Source of the DNA: Chlamydiota bacterium | Lineage (GTDB): Bacteria > Chlamydiota > Chlamydiia > Chlamydiales > Rhabdochlamydiaceae | Direction of reading: 5' to 3' | DNA length: 6,951 nucleotides | Assembly (NCBI GenBank): GCA_011065235.1 | Contig: JAAKFB010000094.1 | Location: forward strand, 1 to 6,951 | Part shown: positions 6,376-6,951 of the stretch, one piece after another | Position numbering within the stretch: the stretch's first letter is position 1 | Layout: each line of letters opens with the position of its first letter | Made by a program: the position numbers and the translations under genes | The notes under the pieces: model-generated | Seen by the model: the letters and a program-made list of their open reading frames with translations, nothing else | Databases searched by the model: none | Told to the model about the DNA's origin: nothing

Positions 6376-6415
6376 AGCACTCGCAGTATTTAGCGGTGCT
6401 AAAGCTCTTTTGACA
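6376..6415 (+). promoter_or_regulatory. boxB-like hairpin followed by a boxA-like antitermination motif
   Basis: AGCAC (6376-6380) and CGC (6382-6384) pair with GCG (6393-6395) and GTGCT (6396-6400), with T6381 bulged and an 8-nt loop. Four bases later comes GCTCTTTTGACA (6404-6415), close to the E. coli rRNA boxA core GCTCTTTAACA with one extra base. Hairpin then boxA is the order found in E. coli rRNA leaders, where Nus factors bind and prevent Rho termination. The boxA match overlaps a TTGACA hexamer, so a -35 box is the competing reading. Confidence 0.4.
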
Positions 6416-6449
6416 GCAGTGATGAAGTGATGTGACAAAAAACGCTTGT

Positions 6450-6476
6450 GCAAGCAAAGTTTTTAACTTTGTTTGC
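6450..6476. repeat. 10-bp imperfect inverted repeat before the proximal -10-like elements
   Basis: GCAAGCAAAG (6450-6459) and CTTTGTTTGC (6467-6476) pair at 9 Watson-Crick positions plus one G-U, with a 7-nt spacer TTTTTAA. It ends two bases before the CTATAAAA element at 6478 and occupies the place where a -35 box would be expected. It could be an operator, or an RNA hairpin if transcription starts further upstream. Confidence 0.45.
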
Positions 6477-6477
6477 C

Positions 6478-6494
6478 CTATAAAATTCTATAAC
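6478..6494 (+). promoter_or_regulatory. two helically phased CTATAA (-10-like) elements
   Basis: CTATAA occurs at 6478-6483 and again at 6488-6493, exactly 10 bp apart, about 20-35 bases before the expected mature 16S end. Each contains a -10-like hexamer (TATAAA at 6479-6484, TATAAC at 6489-6494). Neither has a good -35 at 16-18 bp, so an rRNA-proximal promoter is possible but unproven. Confidence 0.3.
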
Positions 6495-6495
6495 G

Positions 6496-6526
6496 AATTG
6501 TCAAAGTATTTTTTTCTTTGAGAATT
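6496..6526 (+). other. stem enclosing the 16S 5' end (possible processing stem)
   Basis: AATTGTCAAAG (6496-6506) can pair with CTTTGAGAATT (6516-6526): ten Watson-Crick pairs and one G-G mismatch around a 9-nt, nearly all-T loop. The right arm includes the first bases of mature 16S, so the stem would hold the 5' end of the rRNA in the precursor and may guide processing or delay folding. Confidence 0.4.
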
Positions 6527-6951
6527 TGATCTTGGTTCAGATTGAATGCTGACGGCGTGGATGAGGCATGCAAGTCGTACGAGGTTGTAAGTTTACTTGC
6601 AACCTAGTGGCGGAAGGGTTAGTAATACATGAATAACTTGCCTCTTACCTTGGGATAACGGTTGGAAACGATCGCTAATACCGAATGAGGTGTTTGGAGG
6701 GATCTCCAAACATCAAAGTGGGGGACCGGAGAAATTCGGCCTTGCGGTAAGAGAGAGGTTCATGGGATATCAGCTTGTTGGAGTGGTAAAAGCACACCAA
6801 GGCTAAGACGTCTAGGCGGATTGAGAGGTTGACCGCCAACATTGGGACTGAGACACTGCCCAAACTCCTACGGGAGGCTGCAGTCGAGAATCTTTCGCAA
6901 TGGGCGAAAGCCTGACGAAGCGACGCCGTGTGAGCGAAGAAGGCCTTCGGG
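6514..6951 (+). rRNA. 16S ribosomal RNA, 5' part (runs off the window)
   Basis: The small-subunit rRNA begins here. The 5' end is placed at about 6514 by aligning AGAATTTGATC (6521-6531) with E. coli position 8 onward; the true end could differ by a few bases. The window stops in GAAGGCCTTCGGG, roughly E. coli position 427, so about 28% of the gene is present. Landmarks include GGCGTGGATGAGGCATGCAA, GTGGCGGAAGGGTTAGTAAT, ACTCCTACGGGAGGCTGCAG and CGAGAATCTTTCGCAATGGG, a set I associate with Chlamydiae. Variable helices are intact: AGGTTGTAAG (6582-6591) with CTTGCAACCT (6596-6605), and TGTTTGGAG (6691-6699) with CTCCAAACA (6704-6712). This supports a functional gene. 23S and 5S would be expected downstream, outside the window. 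Confidence 0.98.

Larger units (their letters stand above)
6252..6513 (+). promoter_or_regulatory. 16S rRNA promoter and leader region, no gene
   Basis: I see no credible coding region here. The stretch from 6252 to about 6340 is AT-rich and may hold the promoter, but no good -35/-10 pair is visible. The best is TTGCAG (6309-6314), 18 bp, TATTGT (6333-6338), which is weak. A perfect TTGACA at 6410-6415 lacks a good -10 at the right distance. The rest contains hairpins, a boxA-like motif and two CTATAA elements, listed separately. If the main promoter lies left of 6345, the precursor leader is at least 170 nt long. Confidence 0.6.

Noticed and set aside
6180..6413. ORF of 77 codons running from the nhaD 3' end into the rRNA leader
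   Set aside because: It starts inside nhaD and reads straight through the perfect terminator hairpin at 6216-6251, so it is very unlikely to be translated.
6410..6438. TTGACA at 6410-6415 considered as the rRNA promoter -35
   Set aside because: The hexamer 17 bp downstream is TGACAA and neighbouring offsets are no better, so the promoter is not supported. The same bases fit a boxA-like motif.
6675..6863. Minus-strand ORF of 62 codons
   Set aside because: It lies entirely antisense to conserved 16S rRNA.

Overview
The window most likely comes from a chlamydia of the environmental (amoeba-associated) type. The strongest evidence is the start of a 16S rRNA gene at the right end. It carries the phylum-typical reads AGAATTTGATCTTGGTTCAG, GGCGTGGATGAGGCATGCAA, GTGGCGGAAGGGTTAGTAAT and GGGAGGCTGCAGTCGAGAAT. 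A full-length isocitrate dehydrogenase gene fits the same picture: the human and animal pathogens of the genus Chlamydia lack this TCA-cycle step, while the environmental families keep it. I cannot name the genus from this sequence.

Layout, left to right. (1) Positions 1-2343 are an AT-rich block, about 35-37% GC where I counted lines by eye. It holds a possible 69-codon ORF, a strong intrinsic terminator, and a 616-codon gene of unknown function driven by a textbook-perfect promoter (TTGACA, 17 bp, TATAAT) with a good ribosome binding site. The unknown protein contains a duplicated unit of about 56 residues. (2) Positions 2337-3782, minus strand, encode a Rickettsia-type isocitrate dehydrogenase in much more GC-rich sequence (about 55-57% where counted). 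Its 3' end overlaps the 3' end of the unknown gene by 7 bp. Its last few residues fall exactly at the composition change and look non-native. (3) Positions 3783-3925 are a divergent intergenic spacer. (4) Positions 3926-6193 are a two-gene operon: KpsF/KdsD arabinose-5-phosphate isomerase (Kdo/LPS synthesis), then an NhaD-type Na+/H+ antiporter. A perfect 15-bp terminator hairpin closes it. (5) Positions 6252-6513 are an rRNA leader with several hairpins, a boxA-like antitermination motif and AT-rich promoter-like elements. (6) From about 6514 to the window end is the 5' third of 16S rRNA.

The right two thirds are core housekeeping functions: central carbon oxidation, LPS precursor supply, ion homeostasis and ribosomes. 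The left third looks like accessory DNA inserted against the icd 3' end. No tRNA, insertion sequence, CRISPR array or recognisable phage gene was seen. The most interesting material is the unknown 616-aa gene with its unusually strong promoter and internal duplication, the join with icd, and the structured 16S leader.
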